Part shown: positions 1 to 8,882 of the stretch, piece by piece
Position numbering within the stretch: position 1 is the stretch's first letter
Layout of the letters: each line of letters starts with the position of its first letter
NCBI RefSeq assembly: GCF_001953745.1
Contig: NZ_LWLN01000001.1
Span: 1,736,001 to 1,800,000, forward strand
Direction of reading: 5' to 3'
From: Natrinema saccharevitans
GTDB taxonomy: Archaea > Halobacteriota > Halobacteria > Halobacteriales > Natrialbaceae
DNA length: 64,000 nt
Made by a program: the position numbers and the translations under genes
Notes under the pieces: generated by a model
Databases searched by the model: none
What the model saw: the letters and a program-made list of their open reading frames with translations, nothing else
What the model was told of the DNA's origin: nothing

Positions 1-344
1 CCGACGGGCTGGAGGACGCGGCCCGCGTCGAGGGGACGACCCGGCTGGGCGCACTGTTCCGGGTCATCATTCCCCTCTCTGCCCCCGGCGTCGCGACCGC
101 GGGCGTGTTGACCTTCATCGCCGTCTACAACGAGTTCTTCTTCTCGTTCCTGATGACCGACGGCCAGCCGGAGAACTGGGCCCCGATCCTCGACGGCATT
201 CTGGCCTATCAGGGCCAGTACCAGGTGCTGTACCACCTCATGGCCGCCGCGAGCATCCTCGGGGTGATCCCCGTCGCGATCCTCGTGGTCATCGCGCAGG
301 AAAAGATCGTGAGCGGGCTGACCGCGGGCGCACTCAAGGAGTAA
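1..344 (+). CDS. Sugar ABC transporter permease, MalG/UgpE type (5' end outside window)
   Basis: Inner-membrane permease of a carbohydrate ABC importer. The reading frame is open from the first bases of the window, so only the C-terminal ~114 residues are seen. They contain the EAA loop that docks on the ATPase (an EG-T--LG-LFRVIIPL-AP pattern near the left edge), followed by two hydrophobic segments. The stop lies 4 nt before the ATPase gene, so the two are co-transcribed. The substrate cannot be read from this fragment; the downstream oxidoreductase and isomerase suggest a sugar or polyol. Confidence 0.9.
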   Translation, partial: DGLEDAARVEGTTRLGALFRVIIPLSAPGVATAGVLTFIAVYNEFFFSFLMTDGQPENWAPILDGILAYQGQYQVLYHLMAAASILGVIPVAILVVIAQEKIVSGLTAGALKE

Positions 345-348
345 GACA

Positions 349-1536
349 ATGGCACGAGTACGACTCGAGAACGTCACGAAACGGTACGGTGAGGAAACGG
401 CGGTCGAAGACGTCAGCCTCGAGGTCGAGGACGGCGAGTTCGTCACCTTCGTCGGCCCCTCGGGCTGTGGGAAGTCGACCACGATGGAGACGGTCGCGGG
501 GCTGACCCAGCCCACCGAGGGGCGGATCTACATCGGCGACGACGACGTCACCGACCTCGCCCCGAAGGACCGCGGGGTCGCGATGGTCTTCCAGAACATC
601 GCCCTGTTCCCCCACATGGACGTCTACGAGAACATCTCCTTCGGGCTGCGGCTCCGGAAGTACGACGACGAGGAGGTCCGTCGTCGCGTCGAGGAGGCGG
701 CCGATATCGTCCAGCTCGAGGGGATGCTCGATCGGATGCCGTCGGAGATGTCCGGCGGCCAGCAACAGCGGGTCGGCATCGCCCGCGCGATCGTGCGCAA
801 CCCCGACGTGTTCCTGATGGACGAGCCGCTTGCCAACCTCGACGCGAAGTTGCGGGTACACATGCGGACCGAACTCCAGCGGCTCCACCGGGAGCTGGAC
901 GCGACGGTCATCTACGTCACACACGACCAAGCCGAGGCGATGACGATGTCCAACCGGATCGCCGTCTTGAACGACGGCCGCCTCCAGCAGATCGCCGCGC
1001 CGCTTACCTGTTACAACGAACCCACGAACCTCTTCGTCGCCGGCTTCATCGGCTCGCCGTCGATGAACTTCGTCGAGGGGACGCTCCTCGAGGACGGCCT
1101 CGAGACGAACAACTTCACCGTCGACCTCGATCCCTCGCAACTGTCGGAAGTCGGCGTCGGCGACGCCGTTACCCTCGGTGTCAGACCGGAGGACGTCCAC
1201 TTGACCCGGTACGCCGACTCGCTGACCGACTCGACCGATCGGATCGGGGCCCGGACCGATGTCCTCGAACCGATGGGCGACGAGGTCTTCGTCTACCTGT
1301 TGCTCTCCGAGGCCGCGGCGGGCTCGATGGAGCAGGACCCGGCTACGTCGCCCAACCAGTTGCTGATGAGCGTCACCCCCGACACCGAGATCGAGGCGGG
1401 CGAGGACGTCGACGTCGTGTTGGACCGTTCGAAGATCCACCTCTTCGATACGGCCACCGGAGACGCCTTGCTTCACGGACTGACGGACCGATCGGGACGC
1501 GAACCGGGAACGACGCCGACGGAAGCCGACAGCTGA
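349..1536 (+). CDS. Sugar ABC transporter ATP-binding protein (MalK/UgpC/MsmX family)
   Basis: 395-residue ATPase that drives the carbohydrate importer. Visible motifs are Walker A GPSGCGKST (residues 36-44), Q-loop Q82, signature SGGQQ (135-139), Walker B ending MDEP (about 154-160) and H-loop H192. The C-terminal ~150 residues form the MalK-type TOBE/OB region. Length is normal for the family. It starts 4 nt after the permease stop, with translational coupling likely. The sugar transported is not known. Confidence 0.95.
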   Translation: MARVRLENVTKRYGEETAVEDVSLEVEDGEFVTFVGPSGCGKSTTMETVAGLTQPTEGRIYIGDDDVTDLAPKDRGVAMVFQNIALFPHMDVYENISFGLRLRKYDDEEVRRRVEEAADIVQLEGMLDRMPSEMSGGQQQRVGIARAIVRNPDVFLMDEPLANLDAKLRVHMRTELQRLHRELDATVIYVTHDQAEAMTMSNRIAVLNDGRLQQIAAPLTCYNEPTNLFVAGFIGSPSMNFVEGTLLEDGLETNNFTVDLDPSQLSEVGVGDAVTLGVRPEDVHLTRYADSLTDSTDRIGARTDVLEPMGDEVFVYLLLSEAAAGSMEQDPATSPNQLLMSVTPDTEIEAGEDVDVVLDRSKIHLFDTATGDALLHGLTDRSGREPGTTPTEADS

Positions 1537-1665
1537 TCGACTCCCCCGTTCGACCCCCGACTCGTCGTTTGGCGACGGATCGAAGGTCCTCGAGCCCCTA
1601 CATTCGATATAGCGGCTACCGATGTATCGGATCGACACGCGACGGTCGCACCGCCCCCTCGCACA

Positions 1666-2745
1666 ATGACACCTGACCGAACTGACATCGAAACCGGCAT
1701 CGTCGGCCTCGGCAACATCGGCCAGTACCACGCCGAGCGACTCGTCGACCTCGGCATCCCGCTGGTGGGCGGCATGGACGTCGCCGCCGAGGCCCGGACG
1801 CGGTTCGCTCGGCGATACGACGTCGACGTCTACGACGATCACCGGACGTTGTACGACGGCGTCGATGCCGTCATCATCACGACTCCGAACAAGTACCACG
1901 AGGAATACGCCGTCGACGCGTTCGAACGCGGGTTGCACGTCCTCCTCGAGAAGCCACTGGCCCACTCGATCGACAGCGCCGAGCGGATCGCCGAGGCCGC
2001 GGCGGCCTCGGACGGAGTCGGCATGATCGGGTTCAACAACCGCTTTGCGAACACGGTCCGGATCGTCAAAAATCGGATCGAACGAGGGGATCTCGGTGAC
2101 GTCTCGCACATCGAGGCCAACTACGTCCGGCGACGCGGTATCCCCGGGCGGGGTTCGTGGTTTACCCGCCGGCAGATCGCCGGCGGCGGCGCGTTGATCG
2201 ATCTCGGCGTCCACGCGATCGACCTCGCGCTGTACCTGCTGGACTATCCCGCACTCGAGGAGGTGACCGGCGTCTCCCGCGGGGAGTTTGGCTCCCGCGA
2301 GGAGTACGCCTACCTCGATATGTGGGCCGAGGACGCCGGCCCCGACGGGTTCGACGTCGACGACTCCGCCAGCGCGTTCATCCGCTGTGCGGACAGTCGA
2401 ACCGTCTCGCTCGAGGTCGCGTGGGCGACCAACCGGCCGGCGACCCACGAGTTCGTCGCTCGCGGAACCGACGCGGCCGCCCGCTTCGACCTCCTCGAGG
2501 GTGATCTCAGCGTCCACTCCGCGAGCAAGGTCGGCCCCGACCACCTCGAGGACACGACGATCGAAACCCGGCAGAACGACACCCACTCGGACGAACAGCG
2601 GGCCTTTTTCGATCGGATCGTCGGGGACGGCAACGCGGTGGGCACGTGCGCCGACAGCGTGCAGGAAGCGCTGACGGTCCAGCGGATCGTCGACGGGATC
2701 TACATCTCGAGCCAGGAGGGACGGACGGTCACGATCGACGAGTGA
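1666..2745 (+). CDS. Gfo/Idh/MocA family NAD(P)-dependent oxidoreductase
   Basis: 359-residue dehydrogenase acting on a sugar or cyclitol. The N-terminal Rossmann fold has GLGNIG (residues 14-19). The family EKP motif is at 95-97, with K96 the expected catalytic lysine, and the D--VHAIDL segment (179-186) carries the conserved Asp and His. It sits 129 nt after the ABC ATPase on the same strand and before a TIM-barrel isomerase, a combination typical of inositol or sugar-acid catabolism. The exact substrate is not determinable from sequence. Confidence 0.92.
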   Translation: MTPDRTDIETGIVGLGNIGQYHAERLVDLGIPLVGGMDVAAEARTRFARRYDVDVYDDHRTLYDGVDAVIITTPNKYHEEYAVDAFERGLHVLLEKPLAHSIDSAERIAEAAAASDGVGMIGFNNRFANTVRIVKNRIERGDLGDVSHIEANYVRRRGIPGRGSWFTRRQIAGGGALIDLGVHAIDLALYLLDYPALEEVTGVSRGEFGSREEYAYLDMWAEDAGPDGFDVDDSASAFIRCADSRTVSLEVAWATNRPATHEFVARGTDAAARFDLLEGDLSVHSASKVGPDHLEDTTIETRQNDTHSDEQRAFFDRIVGDGNAVGTCADSVQEALTVQRIVDGIYISSQEGRTVTIDE

Positions 2746-2832
2746 GGAAGGAAGCCACACCCAAGCGGCGAGCGACCGGCCGCCATCGGCTGCCTGCCAC
2801 CGTTTTATGCCCTCGGCCGTGGTCCCAGACCT

Positions 2833-3801
2833 ATGCAGATCGGCGTCCACACCCCGCCGCTGGCCGACGAACGACTCGAGAGCGCGCTGCCCTACCTCGA
2901 CGGACTCGGCGTCGACGCGATCGAGCCCGGCGTCGGCGGCCACCCGGGACAGGATCACCTTCCGCGGTCGGAGTTTCTCGACGACGAGACCGAACAGGCG
3001 GAACTGCGGGATCTGCTCGCGGAGTACGACATGGAGATCAGCGCGCTCGCGACCCACAACAACCCGCTTCATCCCGACGACGAGCGGGCCGGGAAAGCGG
3101 ATACCGAACTCCGCGAAGCGATCCGGCTGGCCGGCCAGCTCGAGGTCGACGCCGTCACCTGTTTCTCGGGGCTGCCCGCGGGCGGGCCGAACGACGAGGT
3201 ACCCAACTGGATCACCGCACCGTGGCCGCCCGAACACGCCGACGCGCTCGAGTATCAGTGGGAACGGGCGATCGACTACTGGGGTAAGATCACCGACCAC
3301 GCCGCCGATCACGGGGTCGACGTGGCGATCGAGATGCATCCGAACATGCTGATCTACGAACCCCACGGGCTGGCGCGGCTTCGCGAGGAGACCGGCGACC
3401 GGATCGGGGCGAATTTCGACCCGTCCCACCTCTACTGGCAGGGGATCGCGATCACCGATGCGATCCGCTATCTGGGCGAGCGCGACGCGATCCACCACGT
3501 CCACGCCAAAGACACCAAGATCTACGACGCGCAGGCTCGCGAGAAGGGCGTGCTGGACACGACGGCCTACGACGACGAACCGAACCGGTCGTGGCTCTTT
3601 CGGTCGGTCGGCTACGGCCACGGCGAGGCCCACTGGAAGGACGTCGTCTCGACCCTCCGGATAGTCGACTACGACGGGACCCTGAGCATCGAACACGAGG
3701 ATTCGCTAACGAGTGCGCGGGAAGGCCTCGAGAAGGCGATCGAACTGCTCGAGCGAGCGGTCTTCGAGACGCAGCCGGGCGAGGCCTACTGGGCCGAGTG
3801 A
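2833..3801 (+). CDS. Sugar phosphate isomerase/epimerase (AP endonuclease 2-type TIM barrel)
   Basis: 322-residue xylose-isomerase-like TIM barrel. Likely metal ligands are E167 (IEMHP), D196 (NFDPSHL), a His in HHVHAKD (221-227) and E287 (SIEHED). The start at 2833 gives a clean N-terminus (MQIGVHTPPL). It is 87 nt downstream of the Gfo/Idh/MocA gene, and such pairs commonly act in successive steps of inositol, hexose or sugar-acid breakdown. Function beyond the isomerase/epimerase class is inference. Confidence 0.9.
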   Translation: MQIGVHTPPLADERLESALPYLDGLGVDAIEPGVGGHPGQDHLPRSEFLDDETEQAELRDLLAEYDMEISALATHNNPLHPDDERAGKADTELREAIRLAGQLEVDAVTCFSGLPAGGPNDEVPNWITAPWPPEHADALEYQWERAIDYWGKITDHAADHGVDVAIEMHPNMLIYEPHGLARLREETGDRIGANFDPSHLYWQGIAITDAIRYLGERDAIHHVHAKDTKIYDAQAREKGVLDTTAYDDEPNRSWLFRSVGYGHGEAHWKDVVSTLRIVDYDGTLSIEHEDSLTSAREGLEKAIELLERAVFETQPGEAYWAE

Positions 3802-3807
3802 GTCGCG

Positions 3808-4113
3808 TCACTCCTCGATCTGGCGAGATACCGACTCGTCCTCTGCGCGGTCGAGAACCTCGACGCCGTCGGCGCGAACGACGATCTCGTAACCCTCGTA
3901 CTCGAGGGTGACCACCGCGTCGCTTTCGGTTCCCGCGGCGGTTCGGAACAGGTCGTCGAGCGCCTCCGGGTTGACCGCGGTAAACAGCGGCTCGTAGGCC
4001 GGGGGCTCGATCTCGGTGACGTCGACGCCTTCGTGTGCGGCGATCGCCTCGATGATCGCCTGAGAGGGCGGCACCTCTCCATTCGGCGTCGACGGTTCGT
4101 CCGGAGAGGACAT
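3808..4113 (-). CDS. HalOD1 output domain protein
   Basis: 101-residue acidic protein matching the haloarchaeal HalOD1 pattern: a helical AIAAHEGVDVTEIEPP segment, then the -NPEALDDLF- helix, then a strand pair containing YEGYEIVVRADG. HalOD1 occurs alone or at the end of two-component regulators, and its molecular role is unproven. It is convergent with the isomerase gene, with stop codons only a few bases apart. Confidence 0.75.
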   Translation of the reverse strand: MSSPDEPSTPNGEVPPSQAIIEAIAAHEGVDVTEIEPPAYEPLFTAVNPEALDDLFRTAAGTESDAVVTLEYEGYEIVVRADGVEVLDRAEDESVSRQIEE

Positions 4114-4305
4114 ACTAGCCGCTATGAGTGTCCGCCGGATAAGGGTGGTGGCAAACGGGCGTTTTAGATTCCTACCAGTAATACCATCGGACGGGATCGA
4201 TTACCGCGCAGAGAACGCCGAGTAAACGAGACCGCAATCCGACGTTGACGCGGATGGCGGACGGAACGTTCGAATCGGAACCGGTTGCCCGTCCGATCGA
4301 CGGGA

Positions 4306-5712
4306 CTACGACTCCTCACCGCGTGCCCGTTCGAACATCGCGATCGCCTGCTCGCGGCGGGTCGCGTGGTCGACGATCGGGGCGGGGTAGTCGGGGGCGA
4401 CCTGCTCTCGCTCCGCGTCGGACAGTTCGTGCCAGCCGTGGATCTCCGCGGGACTCGCGTCGGCGAGTTCGGGGACGTACTCGCGGACGTACTCGGCGTC
4501 GGGGTCGTACTCCCGGGCCTGTTTCATCGGGTTGAAAACCCGGAAGTACGGCTGGGCGTCAGTGCCGGTCGAGGCCGCCCACTGCCAGCCCCCGACGTCG
4601 TTGGCGGTGTCGTGGTCGGCCAGCGTCCGGCGGAACCAGTCGTAGCCGGCCCGCCAGTCGAGCAGGAGGTCCTTGGTCAGAAACGAGGCCACGAGCATCC
4701 GCACGCGGTTGTGCATCCACCCCTCGCTCCGGAGCTGGCGCATCCCCGCGTCGACGATCGGACACCCCGTTTCGCCGGCCTGCCACGCGGCGAGCGCGTC
4801 GGGATCGTCGCGCCACTCGATCTCGTTCTCGTAGCCGCTGAAGTCCTCGGTGACGGTCTCGGGATTGAACGCGAGGACGTGGGCGTAGAACTCCCGCCAG
4901 GCGAGTTGGCGCTGGAACTCGCGGACGCTCTCGCGGTCGTCGTCGCTCTCGGCTCGGTCGGCGGCCCGTTCGGTCGCCGCGTACAGCTCCCGCGGCCCGA
5001 TCGTCCCCCACTTCAGTTGCGGCGAGAGCCGCGAGGTCCCGCTCTCGGCCGGGAAATCGCGCCGCTCCGCGTAGTCGTAGATGGGCCCCGAACAGAAGTC
5101 GGCGACCCGCTCTCGAGCCGCCGCCGTCGTCACCGTCGGCGGCGTCGCCTCGGGCTCGTCGAATCCGAGGTCCGAAAGCGTCGGGATCGGATCGCCCGAG
5201 ACGGCCGCGAGGTCGTCCGCGTCCGGTTCGGCCGCGGGTTCGCGCTTGTCCCGGTCGCGCCACTTCTTCCAGAAGTAGGAAAACACCGAGTAGTGATCGC
5301 CCTGATTGGGCGTGATCGAGCCCGGTTCGTGATGGATCGCGTCGTGGAGCGACTCGGCGGCGATGTCCGCGTCCTCGAGGGCCGCCCGGATGGCCCGATC
5401 GCGCTCGCGTGCGAGCCCGCTGTAGTCCTCGTTCCAGACGACCCTCTTCGCGTCGTACTCGCTCGCGACCTCGGGCACGGCCGCGCTCGCCTCGCCGCGG
5501 ACGACAAGCAGGTCGCTCCCGCGCTCTCGGTACTGCGACCGCAGGTCCGCGAGCGCCGCGAGCAACGTCGCGACCCGGACGGGCGAGGCGTGGTCGAGGA
5601 CCGTCGGATCGAGGACGAACAGCGGGACGACTCGCTCGTCGGCGGCCGCAGCGCGTGCCAGTCCGCGGTTGTCGGCGGGCCGGAGATCCCGGCGGTGCCA
5701 GAAGACGTTCAC
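4306..5712 (-). CDS. Deoxyribodipyrimidine photolyase / cryptochrome family protein
   Basis: FAD-dependent light-driven DNA repair enzyme. The N-terminal photolyase fold starts NVFWHRRDLRPADNRG. The C-terminal FAD-binding part has WREFY, GETGCPIVDAGMRQL, GWMHNRVRMLVASFL and the DHDTANDVGGWQW segment, all diagnostic. I chose the GTG at 5712, giving 468 residues, because the protein then begins at the conserved first strand. An ATG at 5778 would add a 22-residue Arg-rich extension unlike the family. Repair of CPD lesions is most likely, since haloarchaea depend on photoreactivation. Confidence 0.9.
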   Translation of the reverse strand: MNVFWHRRDLRPADNRGLARAAAADERVVPLFVLDPTVLDHASPVRVATLLAALADLRSQYRERGSDLLVVRGEASAAVPEVASEYDAKRVVWNEDYSGLARERDRAIRAALEDADIAAESLHDAIHHEPGSITPNQGDHYSVFSYFWKKWRDRDKREPAAEPDADDLAAVSGDPIPTLSDLGFDEPEATPPTVTTAAARERVADFCSGPIYDYAERRDFPAESGTSRLSPQLKWGTIGPRELYAATERAADRAESDDDRESVREFQRQLAWREFYAHVLAFNPETVTEDFSGYENEIEWRDDPDALAAWQAGETGCPIVDAGMRQLRSEGWMHNRVRMLVASFLTKDLLLDWRAGYDWFRRTLADHDTANDVGGWQWAASTGTDAQPYFRVFNPMKQAREYDPDAEYVREYVPELADASPAEIHGWHELSDAEREQVAPDYPAPIVDHATRREQAIAMFERARGEES

Positions 5713-6026
5713 GGTCGCAGTCGGGACTCGAGGACCGAAAGCGTAGGGATGGCGGCGAGGCGAGCGTCGGGTTCTCATCTCCGGGAGCCGTCGATGACCA
5801 TCGTCACCCGACAGTCACGAAACGAATACTGTACTTAATCACTGAAAGTACTTCTTACCGAATAGTAATATTGTGAGGAGTATCTTTTAATCGAGTATAT
5901 GTCGACCATAACAATGGCCGGCGATGTCGACGCTCGAGCCGTGGAACCCGTTCCCGTCCCGGTCGCGTCGGCCGACCCAAACTGATCGGTCGCGGTCGCG
6001 CCGGGGAACGGCCACGACAGACAGCT
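5713..6026. promoter_or_regulatory. AT-rich divergent intergenic region between photolyase and cetZ
   Basis: The stretch 5818-5920 is strongly AT-rich against the GC-rich background and holds TATA-like sequences for both directions, for example CTTTTAA near 5884-5890. A short open frame of 23 codons (5914-5985, starting MAGDVDARAV) begins about 27 nt after that TATA-like box and ends 41 nt before the cetZ ATG. Promoter function is inferred from base composition and spacing. Confidence 0.45.
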
Positions 6027-7187
6027 ATGAAACTCGCACTCATCGGTTTCGGTCAGGCAGGCGGGAAGGTAGTCGACGAGTTCCTGGCGTTCGACGAGCG
6101 GACCGGCGGCGGCTTCGTCGAGTCCGCGATCGCGGTCAACTCCGCGACGACGGATCTGCAGGGGCTCGAGCGCGTCCCGGAACGGAACCGCGTCCTCGTC
6201 GGGCAGGCCCGGGTGAAAGGCCACGGCGTCGGCGCGGACAACGAACTCGGCGCGGCAATCGCCGAGGCGGACATCGACGAGATTCAGGGGGCGATCGACC
6301 GGATCCCGGTCCACGAGATCGACGCCTTCCTCGTCGTCGCCGGGATGGGCGGCGGCACCGGGAGCGGCGGCGCACCGGTCCTCGCGAAACACCTCCGGCG
6401 GATCTACACCCAGCCCGTCTACGGGCTCGGGATCCTCCCCGGGACCGACGAGGGCGGGATCTACACGCTCAACGCCGCGCGGTCGTTTCGCACCTTCGTC
6501 GACGAGGTCGACAACCTGCTGGTCTTCGACAACGACGCGTGGCGCAGCGCCGGCGAGTCCGTCGAAGGCGGTTACGACCGGATCAACCGCGAGATCGTCG
6601 AGCGGTTCGGCCTCCTCTTTGCCGCCGGCGAGATGGACGAGGGCGACCACGTCGCCGAGAGCGTCGTCGACTCCTCGGAGATCATCAACACGCTCTCGGG
6701 CGGCGGCGTCTCCACGATCGGCTACGCCAGCGAGACGGTCGAGATCGACGACGGCCTGCTCTCGTCGCTGACCGGCGACGACGGGTTCGACGAGGGTACC
6801 GCGACCAACCGACTGACGAGTCTCGTCCGCAAGGCCGCGCTCGGCCGGCTGACCCTGCCCTGTGACGTCGCCAGCGCCGACCGCGGGCTGGTCGTCGCCA
6901 CCGGCCCGCCGAGCCGGCTCAACCGCAAGGGCGTCGAGCGCGGCCGCCAGTGGCTCGAGGACGAGACCGGCAGCATGGAGATCCGCGGCGGCGACTACCC
7001 CCTGCCCGATCGGAACGAGGTCGGGACGATCGTCCTGCTATCGGGGGTGACCGACGTGCCGCGGATCGATCAGCTCCAGCAGGTCGCGATCGAGGCCCAG
7101 GAGACGACCGAGGACGTGCGGGCACAGGCCGACGAGGAGTTCGCCTCCCTGCTGGACACCGGCGGCAAACTCGACGCGCTGTTTTAG
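6027..7187 (+). CDS. cetZ: CetZ-family tubulin-like protein
   Basis: 386-residue GTPase of the archaeal tubulin/FtsZ superfamily. The tubulin signature GMGGGTGSG is at residues 106-114. The N-terminus (LIGFGQAGGKVVDEFL) is the CetZ rather than the FtsZ form. In Haloferax volcanii CetZ1 controls rod-cell shape and motility; other paralogues are less understood, and the sequence alone does not say which one this is. Its 3' end overlaps the convergent membrane protein gene by 4 nt. Confidence 0.93.
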   Translation: MKLALIGFGQAGGKVVDEFLAFDERTGGGFVESAIAVNSATTDLQGLERVPERNRVLVGQARVKGHGVGADNELGAAIAEADIDEIQGAIDRIPVHEIDAFLVVAGMGGGTGSGGAPVLAKHLRRIYTQPVYGLGILPGTDEGGIYTLNAARSFRTFVDEVDNLLVFDNDAWRSAGESVEGGYDRINREIVERFGLLFAAGEMDEGDHVAESVVDSSEIINTLSGGGVSTIGYASETVEIDDGLLSSLTGDDGFDEGTATNRLTSLVRKAALGRLTLPCDVASADRGLVVATGPPSRLNRKGVERGRQWLEDETGSMEIRGGDYPLPDRNEVGTIVLLSGVTDVPRIDQLQQVAIEAQETTEDVRAQADEEFASLLDTGGKLDALF

Positions 7188-7618
7188 TTCCGCGAGGGAC
7201 CGCGAAGTTCGTCGACCGCGGACCGGAAGCTCGGACTCTCCCGGTACCACAGCCAGCAGCCCACCCCGGCGGTGACCACCGCTCCCGAGACGACGCCGAT
7301 CGTCGCGGTCAGGAAGGCGGTCGCACCGGTCCCGGAGACGGCGAGGGCGTTCGCCGGGTTGTCGTGAACGAAGAAGAAGTACGTGACGAACCAGGCGGTG
7401 GCCACCATCGACGAGACCAGAAGCGGCGCGCCGTAGGCGTAGTTTCGGATCCAGATCAGGCCGACCGCGAGGAGCGGAACGAACAGCCCGACGGTGGCGA
7501 GAAACGCCGGCTGACCCAGTGTGAGCGGAGCCTCGACCGTCGACTGGGCCAGCCAGAACAGCCCACACAACGCCAGATAGACGAGAAACGGCGTCGTCGC
7601 GATGAGTCGTTGATCCAC
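7184..7618 (-). CDS. Haloarchaeal four-helix membrane protein of unknown function
   Basis: 144 residues with four hydrophobic segments (about 8-26, 38-57, 65-84 and 96-122) and short loops; the C-terminus is polar. No catalytic motif is visible. It is convergent with cetZ, overlapping by 4 nt. The start at 7618 gives MDQRLIATTPFLVYL with a short cytoplasmic N-terminus. I recognise no named family. Confidence 0.75.
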   Translation of the reverse strand: MDQRLIATTPFLVYLALCGLFWLAQSTVEAPLTLGQPAFLATVGLFVPLLAVGLIWIRNYAYGAPLLVSSMVATAWFVTYFFFVHDNPANALAVSGTGATAFLTATIGVVSGAVVTAGVGCWLWYRESPSFRSAVDELRGPSRN

Positions 7619-7716
7619 GTCCTATCGTGGTCACGTATCCGTCTTAACTGTTGTTCCCAGCGGGCCGAGGGGAACGGCCCCGGACGGACCGGGAACGACG
7701 ACCGAACGACGGGGAA

Positions 7717-7800
7717 CTATAGTAGCCACTGAAACGGTTCACACTGATTGCAACGCTGTCGTGCGATCAGGTATGCAATGACGTTCAGTGGCTATTATAA
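7717..7800. repeat. Palindromic intergenic repeat, copy 1 (MITE-like)
   Basis: 84-bp element with terminal inverted arms: the left end CTATAGTAGCCACTGAA pairs with the right end TTCAGTGGCTATTATA. The interior holds an imperfect palindrome around CAACGCTGTCG. It closely matches copy 3 at 45497-45566 read in reverse, over about 60 nt, and its ends match copy 2 at 8484-8570. There is no coding capacity, so it is probably a non-autonomous mobile or REP-type element. Confidence 0.75.
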
Positions 7801-7827
7801 GTCGTCCGCCACTCGAGAGCCGCGGGA

Positions 7828-8499
7828 ATGACTGCCGGCGAGATCACGCGTATCGACGTCGGCGGGGACGCGCCGGAAGGGACCAACAGTGCGTACCTCG
7901 TCGGCGATCGGTCCGTCGTCGACCCCGGGCCGCCGACCGCGCGTGGCGCGGTCTCCGGGCGAGTCTCGAGGGAGCCGGCGTCGAACTGACGGCGCTGGCG
8001 TCCGTCCTCGTGACCCCCTGGCACGCGACCACGCCGGCCTCGCGCCGCGACTGCCCGCGGCCGCGGACGCGACGCTAGCGATGGGGGCCGGCGACGCGCG
8101 GCGGCCGGGGGCGCGGCGATCGATCACGGCCCGCTGGCGGCCTTTCGGCGCACGCTCGAGCGACTCGCCGACCGACCCGAGCGGCTCCTGCCCGGACACG
8201 GCACCGCCGTCGAGTCCGGGCGCGTCAGCGAGATCCTGTCACACCGCCGGGATCGGTCCCGACGGGTACTGACAGCCTTCGATCGACGGGGCACTGCGAC
8301 CCTCTGGAGCCTCGCCGGCGACCTGTTCGGCGATCTCGCGGGGATACACGTCAAGTTCGGCGCGGGCGAGGCGGCGGCGCACCTGCGGGCGCTCGAGCGG
8401 CGGGGCAGCGTCGGCCGCCTCGAGGAGACACCGCGTCGCTACCGGCCCGTCGACCGGGAGCCGTCGACCCGCGAGACGGGCGTCTATAGTAGCTGTTGA
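7828..8499 (+). pseudogene. Decayed MBL-fold metallo-hydrolase (frameshifts and deletions)
   Basis: An intact N-terminal frame (MTAGEITRIDVGGDAPEGTN) ends early. Pieces of the same protein continue in other frames. LVTPWHA then DHAGLAPRL is a broken metal-binding motif (expected HWHADH), and a C-terminal part has LLPGHGT followed by a winged-helix-like tail. At least two frame changes and an internal deletion are needed. The last codons run into palindromic repeat copy 2, which supplies the stop. A sequencing error cannot explain all of the lesions. Confidence 0.75.
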
Positions 8500-8570
8500 A
8501 AGTCAATGCACACCCGGTCGCAGGACAGGCGTTGTGATCGGTGTGTGAATCGTTTCAAGAGCTACTATAG
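8484..8570. repeat. Palindromic intergenic repeat, copy 2 (MITE-like)
   Basis: 87-bp element. The left arm CTATAGTAGCTGTTGAAA and the right arm TTTCAAGAGCTACTATAG form an 18-bp inverted repeat with one mismatch. The interior differs from copy 1 but shares the GTGATCGGTGTGTGAATCGT segment with copy 3. It lies at the 3' end of the decayed MBL-fold gene, so that pseudogene is bracketed by copies 1 and 2. Confidence 0.75.
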
Positions 8571-8693
8571 GGGCCGATTACCGCCGCGGGAGACCACTGT
8601 GGGCCATCGGTTCTCGGTCCGGATCGCATCGCCGTTCGTGTCAGTTCGGATAATCGGACAATAACGAACTATGATATGCGTGACCGAACTCTC

Positions 8694-8882
8694 ATGAGCG
8701 AACCAGCGGGGAGCGACTCCACGACCGGATCGACCGTACGAAAGACGCTCGAGGCGGTATTGCTCCGGAGCGACGACCGGACGGTGATCGAGGAGTGTCG
8801 GCGGTGTGGGACGACGATCGAGTCGGCCGCGACGTGTCCGGCCTGTGGCTGTGACGACATCGTCGAGTATCGGATTCAGTGA
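8694..8882 (+). CDS. Small zinc-ribbon protein
   Basis: 62 residues from the ATG at 8694; an in-frame ATG at 8676 would add six residues. Two CxxC knuckles (CRRC and CPAC, plus CGC) near the C-terminus form a probable zinc ribbon, a common type of small haloarchaeal protein. A TATA-like CTATGATATG lies 15-25 nt upstream of the start. Its 3' end overlaps the convergent mptE gene by 7 nt. The function is unknown. Confidence 0.7.
   Translation: MSEPAGSDSTTGSTVRKTLEAVLLRSDDRTVIEECRRCGTTIESAATCPACGCDDIVEYRIQ

Noticed and set aside
334-3696. A 1120-codon open frame on the minus strand opposite the sugar genes
   Set aside because: High GC leaves the antisense frame open. Its translation is biased to Arg/Val/Asp with no family similarity, while the plus-strand genes have full motifs.
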